The notes under the pieces: model-generated
Seen by the model: only the letters and a program-made list of their open reading frames with translations
The model's database searches: none
What the model was told of the DNA's origin: nothing
Part shown: positions 43,479 to 54,209 of the stretch, in pieces
Numbering within the stretch: the first letter of the stretch is position 1
Layout: the number at the start of each line of letters is the position of its first letter
From: Nostoc sp. 'Lobaria pulmonaria (5183) cyanobiont'
GTDB taxonomy: Bacteria; Cyanobacteriota; Cyanobacteriia; Cyanobacteriales; Nostocaceae
Assembly (NCBI RefSeq): GCF_002949795.1
Contig: NZ_CP026692.1
Span: 6,676,001 to 6,740,000, forward strand
Reading direction: 5' to 3'
DNA length: 64,000 bases
Program-made: the position numbers and the translations under genes

Positions 43479-46400
43479 ATGACTAAAGAAACATATATGG
43501 AACCCGCCTTTCTGTTACCCGACTTGATTGAAATCCAGCGATCAAGCTTTCGCTGGTTTTTAGAAGAAGGGCTGATAGAAGAACTTAACTCCTTTAGTCC
43601 TATTACAGATTATACGGGTAAATTAGAACTGCACTTTTTGGGTCATAACTACAAACTCAAGGAGCCAAAGTACAGTGTCGAAGAAGCTAAACGGCGCGAT
43701 AGTACTTATGCTGTCCAAATGTATGTTCCCACACGTCTAATTAACAAAGAAACCGGGGAAATCAAAGAGCAAGAGGTATTCATTGGGGATTTGCCTTTGA
43801 TGACTGATCGCGGCACGTTTATTATTAACGGAGCCGAGCGGGTAATTGTCAATCAAATAGTGCGATCGCCAGGAGTCTACTACAAATCAGAAATCGACAA
43901 AAACGGGCGACGTACTTATTCAGCTAGCTTAATTCCCAACCGGGGAGCATGGCTGAAATTTGAAACAGACCGTAACGATTTGGTGTGGGTACGCATCGAC
44001 AAAACCCGTAAACTCTCAGCGCAAGTACTACTAAAAGCTTTAGGGTTATCAGACAACGAGATATTTGACGCTTTACGCCACCCCGAATATTTCCAAAAAA
44101 CAATCGAAAAAGAAGGGCAATTTTCTGAAGAAGAAGCCCTGATGGAGTTATATCGCAAACTGCGGCCTGGTGAACCACCCACAGTATTAGGTGGACAACA
44201 ACTCCTAGACTCCCGATTCTTTGACCCGAAACGTTATGACCTTGGTCGGGTTGGACGCTACAAACTCAACAAGAAATTGCGCCTTTCTGTCCCCGACACC
44301 ATGCGGGTCTTGACTGCTGGCGATATTTTGGCAGCCGTAGATTACCTGATCAACCTAGAATATGACATTGGTAATATCGATGACATCGACCACTTAGGCA
44401 ACCGCCGGGTGAGAAGCGTCGGTGAATTGCTGCAAAACCAAGTGCGGGTGGGCTTAAACCGTTTAGAGAGAATTATTCGGGAACGGATGACCGTATCCGA
44501 TGCTGAAGTACTAACCCCCGCTTCCTTGGTGAACCCCAAACCACTGGTAGCAGCAATTAAAGAATTCTTTGGTTCTAGCCAGTTAAGTCAGTTCATGGAT
44601 CAAACCAATCCCCTGGCAGAACTGACCCACAAACGCCGACTGAGTGCCCTTGGCCCTGGTGGTTTAACCCGCGAACGCGCTGGGTTTGCTGTACGGGATA
44701 TTCATCCTAGTCACTATGGACGGATTTGCCCCATTGAGACACCAGAAGGCCCCAACGCCGGATTGATTGGCTCCTTAGCAACCCATGCGCGGGTTAACCT
44801 GTACGGATTCTTAGAAACTCCATTTAGACCTGTGGAAAATGGGCGAGTCAGATTTGATCTGCCTCCAGCCTACATGACAGCCGATGAAGAAGATGATCTA
44901 CGGGTTGCTCCTGGAGATATTCCTGTAGATGAAACTGGGCACATTATTGGGCCCCAAGTGCCAGTGCGTTATCGCCAAGAATTTTCTACCACAACACCAG
45001 AACAGGTGGACTACGTAGCAGTATCTCCTGTACAGATTGTATCGGTAGCAACCAGCATGATTCCCTTCTTGGAGCATGATGACGCTAACCGAGCGCTGAT
45101 GGGATCGAACATGCAACGGCAAGCAGTACCCCTGCTCAAGCCAGAACGTCCTTTGGTGGGTACTGGTTTGGAAGCACAAGGAGCCAGAGACTCCGGGATG
45201 GTGGTTGTATCGCGTACCGATGGCGATGTCACTTATGTGGATGCCACGGAAATTCGTGTGCGTCCTAAACCTAACACTTCAGAAATTAAATACACCCTTT
45301 CCAAGTACCAACGTTCTAACCAAGACACTTGTTTAAATCAGAAACCTCTCGTCCGTATTGGTGAGCGAGTTGTTGCTGGTCAGGTGCTGGCTGATGGCTC
45401 CTCAACCGAAGGCGGTGAATTGGCGCTAGGACAAAATATCGTCGTTGCCTACATGCCTTGGGAAGGCTACAACTACGAAGACGCGATTTTAATCTCTGAA
45501 AGACTGGTGCAGGATGATGTCTACACCTCAATTCACATTGAAAAATATGAAATTGAAGCTAGACAAACAAAACTGGGACCAGAAGAAATTACCAGAGAAA
45601 TTCCCAACGTCGGGGAAGATGCCTTGCGCCAGTTGGATGAACAGGGAATCATCCGCATTGGGGCATGGGTAGAAGCTGGGGATATCTTGGTGGGTAAGGT
45701 AACACCTAAAGGTGAATCTGACCAACCGCCAGAAGAAAAACTATTGCGGGCGATTTTCGGTGAAAAAGCGCGGGATGTGCGGGACAATTCCTTGCGAGTC
45801 CCCAACGGTGAAAAAGGTCGCGTAGTTGATGTGCGCTTGTTTACTCGTGAACAAGGCGATGAACTACCACCGGGAGCCAATATGGTAGTCCGGGTCTACG
45901 TTGCCCAAAAACGCAAAATCCAAGTTGGCGACAAAATGGCAGGACGGCACGGTAATAAAGGGATTATTTCTCGGATATTACCAGCAGAAGATATGCCTTA
46001 TTTGCCCGATGGTTCACCAGTGGACATTGTACTTAACCCCTTGGGTGTACCCAGTCGGATGAACGTCGGACAAGTATTTGAATGCCTCTTGGGTTGGGCT
46101 GGTCAGACCTTGGGAGTACGATTTAAGATTACTCCCTTTGATGAAATGTACGGTGAAGAGTCATCCCGCCGAATCGTGCATGGCAAATTGCAAGAAGCAC
46201 GTGATGAAACAGGCAAAGACTGGGTATATAACCCAGATAACCCTGGCAAAATCATGGTGTATGACGGTCGTACAGGTGAACCCTTTGACCGAGCAATTAC
46301 CATCGGTGTGGCTTATATGCTGAAGCTGGTACATTTGGTGGATGATAAAATCCACGCCCGTTCTACAGGTCCATACTCACTGGTGACTCAGCAACCCTTG

Positions 46401-46778
46401 GGTGGTAAAGCACAACAAGGTGGTCAACGGTTTGGAGAAATGGAAGTGTGGGCATTGGAAGCCTTTGGTGCAGCTTACACCTTACAGGAATTGCTCACAG
46501 TTAAATCTGACGATATGCAAGGACGGAATGAAGCGTTAAATGCGATCGTTAAAGGTAAGGCAATTCCTAGACCTGGAACTCCAGAATCCTTTAAGGTGCT
46601 AATGCGCGAGTTGCAATCATTGGGGTTAGATATTGCTGTACACAAGGTAGAAACCCAAGCAGACGGCAGTTCCCTAGATGTGGAAGTCGATTTGATGGCA
46701 GACCAATCAGCCCGTCGCACACCTCCTCGACCTACTTATGAATCTCTTTCCCGCGAATCGCTGGATGATGACGAATAG
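43479..46778 (+). CDS. rpoB: RNA polymerase beta subunit
   Basis: Beta subunit of RNA polymerase, 1099 residues from ATG 43479 (MTKETYMEPAFLLPDLIEIQ), which has AAGGAAG 6-8 nt upstream; the GTG at 43437 only adds non-conserved residues. Conserved blocks are seen throughout: SQFMDQTNPLAELTHKRRLS (rifampicin region), GYNYEDAILISERLV, KVTPKGESDQPPEEKLLRAI and GGKAQQGGQRFGEMEVWALE. Length is as expected for cyanobacteria, without big insertions. First of rpoB-rpoC1-rpoC2. Confidence 0.99.
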   Translation: MTKETYMEPAFLLPDLIEIQRSSFRWFLEEGLIEELNSFSPITDYTGKLELHFLGHNYKLKEPKYSVEEAKRRDSTYAVQMYVPTRLINKETGEIKEQEVFIGDLPLMTDRGTFIINGAERVIVNQIVRSPGVYYKSEIDKNGRRTYSASLIPNRGAWLKFETDRNDLVWVRIDKTRKLSAQVLLKALGLSDNEIFDALRHPEYFQKTIEKEGQFSEEEALMELYRKLRPGEPPTVLGGQQLLDSRFFDPKRYDLGRVGRYKLNKKLRLSVPDTMRVLTAGDILAAVDYLINLEYDIGNIDDIDHLGNRRVRSVGELLQNQVRVGLNRLERIIRERMTVSDAEVLTPASLVNPKPLVAAIKEFFGSSQLSQFMDQTNPLAELTHKRRLSALGPGGLTRERAGFAVRDIHPSHYGRICPIETPEGPNAGLIGSLATHARVNLYGFLETPFRPVENGRVRFDLPPAYMTADEEDDLRVAPGDIPVDETGHIIGPQVPVRYRQEFSTTTPEQVDYVAVSPVQIVSVATSMIPFLEHDDANRALMGSNMQRQAVPLLKPERPLVGTGLEAQGARDSGMVVVSRTDGDVTYVDATEIRVRPKPNTSEIKYTLSKYQRSNQDTCLNQKPLVRIGERVVAGQVLADGSSTEGGELALGQNIVVAYMPWEGYNYEDAILISERLVQDDVYTSIHIEKYEIEARQTKLGPEEITREIPNVGEDALRQLDEQGIIRIGAWVEAGDILVGKVTPKGESDQPPEEKLLRAIFGEKARDVRDNSLRVPNGEKGRVVDVRLFTREQGDELPPGANMVVRVYVAQKRKIQVGDKMAGRHGNKGIISRILPAEDMPYLPDGSPVDIVLNPLGVPSRMNVGQVFECLLGWAGQTLGVRFKITPFDEMYGEESSRRIVHGKLQEARDETGKDWVYNPDNPGKIMVYDGRTGEPFDRAITIGVAYMLKLVHLVDDKIHARSTGPYSLVTQQPLGGKAQQGGQRFGEMEVWALEAFGAAYTLQELLTVKSDDMQGRNEALNAIVKGKAIPRPGTPESFKVLMRELQSLGLDIAVHKVETQADGSSLDVEVDLMADQSARRTPPRPTYESLSRESLDDDE

Positions 46779-46863
46779 AGATTAGGGATTAGGGAATAGG
46801 GCATGGGGCATAGCGCATAGGGAATGCGAAAAATGCCCAATGCCCAATATCCCGTTCCCAATG
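46779..46863. repeat. heptamer repeats in the rpoB-rpoC1 spacer, with opposing arms
   Basis: GATTAGGGATTAGGGAATAG and GCATGGGGCATAGCGCATAG on the left face complementary TGCCCAATGCCCAATATCCC on the right, so the array can fold on itself. It fills most of the 144-bp spacer between rpoB and rpoC1. Confidence 0.7.
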
Positions 46864-46922
46864 TTGTAAAACTAAATATACTCAAAACTCATAACTCATA
46901 ATTCGGAACTCAGCATTTAAGT

Positions 46923-48800
46923 ATGAGACCTGCCCAAACTAATCAGTTTGACTACGTAAAAATCGGCTTGGCTTCCCCCGAACGCATTCGGCAGTGGGGC
47001 GAGAGAACATTGCCCAATGGTCAAGTAGTCGGTGAAGTTACCAAGCCAGAAACAATTAACTACCGAACTCTCAAGCCAGAGATGGATGGCTTATTTTGTG
47101 AGCGCATCTTTGGCCCCGCAAAAGATTGGGAATGCCATTGTGGTAAGTATAAAAGAGTCCGTCACAGAGGTATTGTCTGTGAGCGATGTGGGGTAGAAGT
47201 CACCGAATCACGGGTGCGTCGTCACCGCATGGGCTACATTAAACTCGCTGCACCAGTAGCTCACGTTTGGTATCTCAAAGGCATTCCTAGCTATATTTCC
47301 ATCCTGTTAGACATGCCCTTGCGGGATGTCGAGCAGATTGTCTATTTCAACTCTTATGTTGTTCTGAGTGCTGGTAATGCCGAAACTTTAACTTACAAAC
47401 AACTACTGAGTGAAGACCAGTGGTTGGAAATAGAAGACCAAATTTATAGCGAAGATTCTGTACTGCAAGGCGTAGAGGTAGGTATTGGTGCTGAAGCATT
47501 GCTGCGCTTGCTTGCCGATATCAATTTAGAACAAGAAGCAGAAAGCCTGCGGGAAGAAATTGGCAACGCCAAGGGACAAAAGCGGGCGAAGTTAATTAAG
47601 CGACTGCGAGTGATTGACAACTTCATCGCCACTGGTTCCAAACCAGAGTGGATGGTAATGGCAGTCATTCCCGTGATTCCTCCTGACTTGCGCCCAATGG
47701 TGCAGCTAGATGGCGGACGCTTTGCCACCAGCGATTTAAATGATTTGTATCGGCGAGTAATTAACCGCAACAATCGTTTGGCACGCTTGCAAGAAATTTT
47801 GGCACCAGAGATTATTGTGCGGAACGAAAAGCGGATGCTGCAAGAAGCAGTGGATGCTTTGATTGACAATGGTCGTCGGGGACGCACTGTGGTAGGGGCA
47901 AATAACCGACCCCTGAAATCTTTGTCTGACATTATTGAGGGTAAACAAGGACGTTTCCGACAAAACTTGTTAGGTAAACGAGTTGACTACTCTGGACGTT
48001 CGGTAATTGTGGTCGGGCCAAAGCTGAAAATTCACCAGTGCGGTTTACCTAGAGAAATGGCAATTGAGCTATTTCAACCATTTGTGATTAACCGCCTGAT
48101 TCGTAGCGGCATGGTAAATAACATCAAAGCTGCGAAAAAGCTGATATCCCGCAATGATCCCAGTGTTTGGGATGTGCTGGAAGAGGTGATTGAAGGACAC
48201 CCGGTGATGCTAAATCGGGCACCAACGTTGCACCGTTTAGGTATTCAGTCTTTTGAACCGATTTTAGTAGAAGGTAGAGCGATTCAACTGCATCCTCTGG
48301 TGTGTCCGGCATTTAATGCTGACTTTGACGGCGACCAAATGGCGGTACACGTCCCACTGTCGTTAGAAAGTCAGGCTGAGGCGCGATTGTTGATGTTGGC
48401 TTCTAACAATATTTTGTCGCCAGCCACAGGTAAACCCATCATCACGCCTAGCCAAGATATGGTGTTGGGAGCGTATTACTTAACCGCAGAAAATCCCGGT
48501 GCAACTAAAGGCGCAGGAAAGTACTTTTCTTCGCTAGAGGATGTAATTATGGCTTTCCAGCAAGAGCAAATTGACTTGCACGCCTATATTTACGTGCGGT
48601 TTGACGGTGAAATAGAATCAGACCAGCCAGATACGGAACCCGTGAAAGTGACGGAAAACGAGGATGGTAGCCGGACATTACTCTATAAGTTCCGCCGAGT
48701 CAGACAAGACGCTAAGGGTAATGTACTTTCTCAGTATATATACACAACGCCTGGTCGAGTTATTTACAATAACGCCATTCAGGAAGCACTTGCTAGTTAA
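46923..48800 (+). CDS. rpoC1: RNA polymerase gamma (beta-prime N-terminal) subunit
   Basis: The N-terminal half of beta-prime, a separate subunit in cyanobacteria, 625 residues. Zinc site near the N-terminus: CHCGKYKRVRHRGIVCERCG. The catalytic magnesium motif NADFDGDQMAVH is at about 462-473. GKQGRFRQNLLGKRVDYSGR and NRAPTLHRLGIQ are conserved blocks. Split beta-prime is diagnostic of the cyanobacterial lineage. Confidence 0.99.
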   Translation: MRPAQTNQFDYVKIGLASPERIRQWGERTLPNGQVVGEVTKPETINYRTLKPEMDGLFCERIFGPAKDWECHCGKYKRVRHRGIVCERCGVEVTESRVRRHRMGYIKLAAPVAHVWYLKGIPSYISILLDMPLRDVEQIVYFNSYVVLSAGNAETLTYKQLLSEDQWLEIEDQIYSEDSVLQGVEVGIGAEALLRLLADINLEQEAESLREEIGNAKGQKRAKLIKRLRVIDNFIATGSKPEWMVMAVIPVIPPDLRPMVQLDGGRFATSDLNDLYRRVINRNNRLARLQEILAPEIIVRNEKRMLQEAVDALIDNGRRGRTVVGANNRPLKSLSDIIEGKQGRFRQNLLGKRVDYSGRSVIVVGPKLKIHQCGLPREMAIELFQPFVINRLIRSGMVNNIKAAKKLISRNDPSVWDVLEEVIEGHPVMLNRAPTLHRLGIQSFEPILVEGRAIQLHPLVCPAFNADFDGDQMAVHVPLSLESQAEARLLMLASNNILSPATGKPIITPSQDMVLGAYYLTAENPGATKGAGKYFSSLEDVIMAFQQEQIDLHAYIYVRFDGEIESDQPDTEPVKVTENEDGSRTLLYKFRRVRQDAKGNVLSQYIYTTPGRVIYNNAIQEALAS

Positions 48801-48914
48801 TTCGTAATTTCTAATTTCTAATTTGTAATTCGTAATTAATTCTTCAATTACGGATTACGAATTATGTAGCTTGCTTCTCGCCTCCAGCGAGTATTACGAA
48901 TTATTAATTATTAA
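48801..48914. repeat. STRR-type AATTCGTAATT repeats in the rpoC1-rpoC2 spacer
   Basis: Repeats of TAATTCGTAATTTCTAATTT and their inverse (AATTACGGATTACGAATTAT, TATTACGAATTATTAATTAT) fill the 134-bp spacer, interrupted by a GCTTGCTTCTCGCCTCCAGCG piece. Inverted halves can fold as a hairpin. Confidence 0.75.
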
Positions 48915-48934
48915 AGACTCAGGATTAATGACTA

Positions 48935-51900
48935 ATGACTAACGAAAAAATGATTTTTCGCAATCGGGTGGTTGATAAGGGTCAACTGAGAAATTTAATT
49001 TCTTGGGCCTTTACGCATTATGGTACGGCGCGAACCGCAGTGATGGCGGACAAACTCAAAGATTTGGGATTTCGCTACGCTACCAAAGCAGGGGTTTCCA
49101 TCAGTGTAGATGACTTGATGGTGCCACCAACTAAGCGATTGCTTTTAGAAGCAGCCGAAGAAGAAATTCGTGCCACTGAAACCCGTTATCAACGGGGAGA
49201 AATTACTGAAGTAGAACGCTTCCAAAAGGTAATTGATACCTGGAACGGCACCAGTGAAGCCTTGAAAGATGAAGTTGTCCTTCACTTCAAGAAGACTGAT
49301 CCCCTAAACTCCGTATACATGATGGCATTCTCCGGGGCACGGGGTAACATCTCCCAAGTCCGGCAATTGGTGGGGATGCGGGGACTGATGGCAGATCCTC
49401 AAGGGGAAATTATCGATTTGCCCATTAAAACCAACTTCCGTGAAGGACTGACTGTGACGGAATACATTATTTCGTCTTACGGTGCCAGAAAAGGGTTGGT
49501 GGATACTGCCTTGCGGACGGCTGACTCTGGTTATCTCACCCGCCGGTTGGTGGACGTTTCCCAGGATGTAATTATTCGGGAATTTGACTGTGGCACTACC
49601 AGAGGTCTGACGATTCGACCAATGACAGAAGGTGCCAAAACCTTAATTCCTTTAGGAACCCGCTTGATGGGACGGGTAATTGGCGAAGATGTGGTGCATC
49701 CGGTAACAAAAGAAGTAATTGCAGCACGCAATTCGCCAATTCCTGAAGAATTGGCGAAGAAAATTGAAAAATCTGGGGTGGCAGAAGTTGTGGTGCGGAG
49801 TCCCCTAACTTGTGAAGCTGCACGTTCTGTCTGTCAACACTGCTACGGCTGGAGTTTGGCCCACGCCAAAATGGTGGACTTGGGCGAAGCTGTGGGGATT
49901 ATTGCCGCCCAAAGTATCGGTGAACCTGGTACTCAGTTAACCATGCGGACATTCCATACTGGTGGGGTGTTTACTGGGGAAGTGGCACAACAAGTTCGTT
50001 CTAAAATCGATGGGACTGTTAAGCTTCCCCGCAAACTGAAGACCAGAACGTATCGTACCCGCCACGGGGAAGATGCCCTCTATGTTGAGGCTAATGGTAT
50101 TCTGCTTTTGGAGCCAACAAAAGTAGGTGATGTTACTCCAGACAACCAAGAGGTTCATCTTACCCAAGGTTCAACACTATATGTATTTGATGGAAATAAG
50201 GTAAAACAAGGTCAGTTGTTGGCAGAGGTTGCTCTTGGTGGACGCACAACTCGGACTAATACAGAAAAAGCAGTTAAAGATGTTGCTTCTGACTTAGCAG
50301 GGGAAGTGCAATTTGCCGAAGTTGTTCCAGAACAAAAAACTGACCGTCAAGGTAATACCACAACCACAGCCGCACGGGGTGGCTTGATTTGGATTTTGTC
50401 TGGGGAAGTTTACAACTTGCCGCCTGGTGCAGAATTGGTGGTGAAAAATGGTGATGCGATCGCTTCTAATGGAGTTTTAGCAGAAACCAAGTTAAGCAGT
50501 TTGCACGGCGGTGTGGTGCGCTTACCTGAAGCTACCCCAGGTAAGAGTACCAGGGAAATTGAAATTATCACTGCTTCTGTGGTCTTAGACCAAGCAACGG
50601 TGACAGTCCAAAGTTCTCAAGGTCGCAATAACTACTTAGTCTCCACGGGCAACAACCAGGTATTTAACCTCCGCGCTACACCAGGCACAAAAGTGCAAAA
50701 TGGTCAAGTAGTTGCTGAGTTAATTGATGACCGCTATCGCACAACCACTGGCGGATTTCTGAAATTCGCGGGTGTCGAAGTCCAGAAAAAAGGCAAAGCC
50801 AAGCTGGGTTATGAAGTTGTGCAGGGCGGTACCCTGTTGTGGATTCCTGAAGAGAGCCACGAAGTCAATAAAGATATCTCCTTGCTGTTGGTGGAAGACG
50901 GTCAGTTTGTAGAAGCTGGCACTGAAGTAGTGAAAGATATCTTCTGCCAAAACAGTGGTGTGGTAGAAGTGACCCAGAAAAACGACATCCTGCGGGAAGT
51001 GGTGGTGAAGCCAGGGGAACTACTGATGGTGGACGATCCAGAATCAGTCATCGGGCGAGATAACACCTTCATCCAACCAGGTGAGGAATTCCAAGGCAAT
51101 GTCGCTACGGAATTGCGCTATATCCAGTATGTGGAGACACCAGAAGGTCCCGCCCTATTGAGTCGTCCAGTAGTTGAGTTTGCCGTACCGGATAATCCAG
51201 ATGTGCCATCAACGACATCGGTGAGTCAACAAACCGGGCGATCGATTCAGTTACGGGCTGTGCAACGACTCCCTTATAAAGATTCGGAACGTGTCAAATC
51301 TGTTGAAGGTGTAGAACTGCTGCGAACCCAGCTAGTACTGGAAATTGAGCAAGAAGGGGAACAAGACCATAATGCTTCGCCCCTAGCAGCAGATATTGAA
51401 TTGGTACAGGATACTGAAGACTCAGAAGTTCAGCGCTTGCAACTGGTGATTTTGGAGTCCTTGGTAATTCGTCGAGATATTACCGCCGATGCCACCCAAG
51501 GTAGCACCGAGACGACACTTGAGGTACACGATGGGCTTTCCATCGCCCCTGGAGCTGTGGTAGCACGTACCCAAATCTTGTGTAAAGAAGGGGGGGAAGT
51601 GCGGGGTGTCCAAAAAGGAAGCGAAAACGTGCGTCGCTGTTTGGTGTTGCGCGACGTTGACAGGATCATCACGAATACTAGTACTCAGCCCAAAGTAAAA
51701 GTGGGTGACTTGCTAGTAGAAGGCACAGAAATTGCTCCTGGAGTTTTTGCCCAAGAATCAGGGCAAGTAGTGGATATCAAAAATGCTCCTGCTGCACCTG
51801 GTAGTGACTCAGCTTTGAGTACTAAAAACTACGCTATTACTAGCCGTATCGGTCGCCCTTATCGAGTCAGCCCTGGTGCTGTGTTGCAGATAGAAGACGG

Positions 51901-52981
51901 CGATTTGGTACAACGGGGTGATAACTTGGTGTTGTTGGTCTTTGAACGCGCCAAAACTGGAGATATCATTCAAGGTTTACCTCGGATTGAAGAACTACTT
52001 GAAGCTCGTAAACCCAAAGAAGCGTGCATTTTATGTCGCCGGGCGGGTGAAGTTAAGGTAGTTTACGGTGATGGTGATGAAGCGATCGCCATCAAGGTCG
52101 TAGAATCAAATGGCGTGGTGACAGATTATCCTTTGGGGCCTGGACAAAACTTGATTGTGCCAGATGGATCAATGGTATTAGCGGGACAACCGTTGACTGA
52201 TGGGCCATCCAATCCCCACGAAATTCTGGAAATCTTCTTTAGCTTGGGTTCTGAAGACGGAATCTATGCTTGTGCTAGCCTTGCCTTGCAGAAGGTACAG
52301 ACATTCTTAGTGAATGAAGTGCAAATGGTGTATCAATCTCAAGGGATTGATATTTCTGATAAGCACATTGAAGTGATTGTTCGCCAGATGACCAATAAAG
52401 TCAGGATTGATGATGGTGGGGACACCACTATGCTTCCCGGCGAATTGGTGGAACTGCGCCAAGTTGAGCAGGTGAACGAAGCTATGGCAATTACAGGTGG
52501 TGCGAGGGCACAGTATACCCCAGTATTGTTGGGGATCACCAAAGCATCGTTGAACACCGACAGCTTTATTTCCGCCGCATCATTCCAAGAGACAACACGG
52601 GTACTTACTGAAGCAGCTATCGAAGGTAAATCTGACTGGCTGCGTGGGTTAAAGGAAAACGTGATTATCGGGCGATTGATTCCGGCTGGTACTGGGTACA
52701 ATACCTATGAAGAACCTGGTGCGATCGAAGATTATGCTGCTGAAATTAGCAGTAGTGTCTTAGATGAAGTTGACGATCCCCTCGATATGGTATTAGATGA
52801 CCGCACAGCTCGCGCCTATAATTTAGATTCTCCGACTCTTGGCGAATCTGGTTTTGGTAGCAGACGTGCAGAAAGGTCAATTCTAGATGAGGAAGATGAA
52901 TTAATCGCCGATGAAGTAGTAGACGACGACGATTTAGAGGAAGAAGAGGAAGACGACGAGGATGATTTCGACGACGAATAG
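48935..52981 (+). CDS. rpoC2: RNA polymerase beta-prime C-terminal subunit
   Basis: C-terminal half of beta-prime, 1348 residues. The bridge-helix/trigger-loop region is visible: GARGNISQVRQLVGMRGLMA near 130 and AVGIIAAQSIGEPGTQLTMR near 320, followed by the long, sandwich-barrel-rich SI3 insertion typical of cyanobacteria, and the trigger-loop return (PRIEELLEARKPKEACILC, GGARAQYTPVLLGITKASLN, SFISAASFQETTRVLTEAAI). The C-terminus is a poly-acidic tail (Glu/Asp run). It ends the operon; a strong terminator follows. Confidence 0.99.
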   Translation: MTNEKMIFRNRVVDKGQLRNLISWAFTHYGTARTAVMADKLKDLGFRYATKAGVSISVDDLMVPPTKRLLLEAAEEEIRATETRYQRGEITEVERFQKVIDTWNGTSEALKDEVVLHFKKTDPLNSVYMMAFSGARGNISQVRQLVGMRGLMADPQGEIIDLPIKTNFREGLTVTEYIISSYGARKGLVDTALRTADSGYLTRRLVDVSQDVIIREFDCGTTRGLTIRPMTEGAKTLIPLGTRLMGRVIGEDVVHPVTKEVIAARNSPIPEELAKKIEKSGVAEVVVRSPLTCEAARSVCQHCYGWSLAHAKMVDLGEAVGIIAAQSIGEPGTQLTMRTFHTGGVFTGEVAQQVRSKIDGTVKLPRKLKTRTYRTRHGEDALYVEANGILLLEPTKVGDVTPDNQEVHLTQGSTLYVFDGNKVKQGQLLAEVALGGRTTRTNTEKAVKDVASDLAGEVQFAEVVPEQKTDRQGNTTTTAARGGLIWILSGEVYNLPPGAELVVKNGDAIASNGVLAETKLSSLHGGVVRLPEATPGKSTREIEIITASVVLDQATVTVQSSQGRNNYLVSTGNNQVFNLRATPGTKVQNGQVVAELIDDRYRTTTGGFLKFAGVEVQKKGKAKLGYEVVQGGTLLWIPEESHEVNKDISLLLVEDGQFVEAGTEVVKDIFCQNSGVVEVTQKNDILREVVVKPGELLMVDDPESVIGRDNTFIQPGEEFQGNVATELRYIQYVETPEGPALLSRPVVEFAVPDNPDVPSTTSVSQQTGRSIQLRAVQRLPYKDSERVKSVEGVELLRTQLVLEIEQEGEQDHNASPLAADIELVQDTEDSEVQRLQLVILESLVIRRDITADATQGSTETTLEVHDGLSIAPGAVVARTQILCKEGGEVRGVQKGSENVRRCLVLRDVDRIITNTSTQPKVKVGDLLVEGTEIAPGVFAQESGQVVDIKNAPAAPGSDSALSTKNYAITSRIGRPYRVSPGAVLQIEDGDLVQRGDNLVLLVFERAKTGDIIQGLPRIEELLEARKPKEACILCRRAGEVKVVYGDGDEAIAIKVVESNGVVTDYPLGPGQNLIVPDGSMVLAGQPLTDGPSNPHEILEIFFSLGSEDGIYACASLALQKVQTFLVNEVQMVYQSQGIDISDKHIEVIVRQMTNKVRIDDGGDTTMLPGELVELRQVEQVNEAMAITGGARAQYTPVLLGITKASLNTDSFISAASFQETTRVLTEAAIEGKSDWLRGLKENVIIGRLIPAGTGYNTYEEPGAIEDYAAEISSSVLDEVDDPLDMVLDDRTARAYNLDSPTLGESGFGSRRAERSILDEEDELIADEVVDDDDLEEEEEDDEDDFDDE

Positions 52982-53061
52982 ATACTTGAAATTTCCCGTC
53001 TAAAAGGTAAAAGGTCATATCGAGTCTGCTCAATTACCAATAACCAAAGTACCTCACCTGT

Positions 53062-53104
53062 GCTAGCGTGCCCCTTGCCAAGGGGCACGCTAGCTTTAGT
53101 TTTA
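53062..53104 (+). terminator. strong intrinsic terminator of the rpoBC1C2 operon
   Basis: A perfect 15-bp stem GCTAGCGTGCCCCTT / AAGGGGCACGCTAGC with a GCC loop is followed by TTTAGTTTT. It is 80 bp after the rpoC2 stop. The rest of 52982-53337 shows no gene. Confidence 0.85.
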
Positions 53105-53337
53105 CCTCTAGCGAGCAAGTCATCATATTCAATTAAAATAAGCGATCGCAATTAGTAAAGTGAAATTTTCTCTTTCACAGAGTCTAGTCATCTAAATCGC
53201 TTAAAATCTTATACTTAGGCCTTTTGAGAAGATTTTAGCTATTAGCTTTAGAATTTATTCCCAACCGGGATAGCAATGAAATAAGTAATTGAAAAGATGT
53301 TGGTAGTGACAAGCCTTAAAAAAGACGGAATTAAGCA

Positions 53338-54018
53338 TTAGCTGTTATTTTGGATTTCGTCTAACTTGGCACGCACTGCCTGGATATCCTGCCACATCAA
53401 CCATTTCGGCGCACCTCTTTCTTTAGAAGGGTTACGCAGCAAGTAGGAAGGATGAAAGATTGGCATACATAAACGCCCTTCCCACTCTAGCCACTGTCCG
53501 CGAATTTTCGTAATTCCCCGCTTATCCCCAGTAATACCTTTGACAGCAGTCGCACCCGTTAACAGAATTATTTTGGGGTCAACTAAGCGAATTTGTTCTA
53601 GTAGGTAGGGTAGACAAGCTGCCACTTCTACAGGAGTGGGAACTCTATTATCTGGTGGGCGACATTTATTGATATTGGCAATATATACATCACGATCAGT
53701 AGTCAGATTCACTGATGCCAAAATTTTCTCCAGCAATTGCCCCGATCTGCCTACAAATGGTAAACCCGTTTCATCTTCATTTTGACCTGGCGCTTCTCCC
53801 ACAACCATAATTGGTGCTTTGAGATTGCCACGTCCGACAACAGCATGAGTGCGAGTGTCTCCCAATGCACAACGGTGGCAGCGATCGCAATGCTGTGTCA
53901 ACTCCGTTATGCCAGAATAAGTTCCAGGAGCGATCGGAATTTTGGCATCTGTAGGAATCAGTTCTTGTTGATTAAAAGTTGAGTCGTCGAAGAGGCTGAG
54001 TTGGGTTTCGCTGCTCAT
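53338..54018 (-). CDS. uracil-DNA glycosylase, family 4/5 (iron-sulfur type)
   Basis: Removes uracil from DNA in base excision repair; FeS-cluster UDG of 226 residues from the ATG at 54018 (MSSETQLSLFDD). A longer frame to 54054 exists; neither start has a strong ribosome site. Cysteines for the cluster: CDRCHRCALG near the N-terminus and NINKCRPP and RLCMPIFHPS later. The active site motif is VVGEAPGQNEDETGLPF (family 4 GEAPG) and the C-terminal motif is HPSYLLRNP. Monocistronic. Confidence 0.93.
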   Translation of the reverse strand: MSSETQLSLFDDSTFNQQELIPTDAKIPIAPGTYSGITELTQHCDRCHRCALGDTRTHAVVGRGNLKAPIMVVGEAPGQNEDETGLPFVGRSGQLLEKILASVNLTTDRDVYIANINKCRPPDNRVPTPVEVAACLPYLLEQIRLVDPKIILLTGATAVKGITGDKRGITKIRGQWLEWEGRLCMPIFHPSYLLRNPSKERGAPKWLMWQDIQAVRAKLDEIQNNS

Positions 54019-54209
54019 GAAAGTCAGGATTTTGGCATCAGCGCCAGCTATCATATCTGATTTAAATAGCCCTCTGGCTGGATATTGATCGGAATAATAA
54101 ACTTTTGCTGAATACTTAATTATTTATACAAATCTTATTGTATCAGTTAATTTGAGACAAAATTCAGTCATGATAAAAGCAGTGCTGTCTTAAGATGCTG
54201 GGGGAAACC

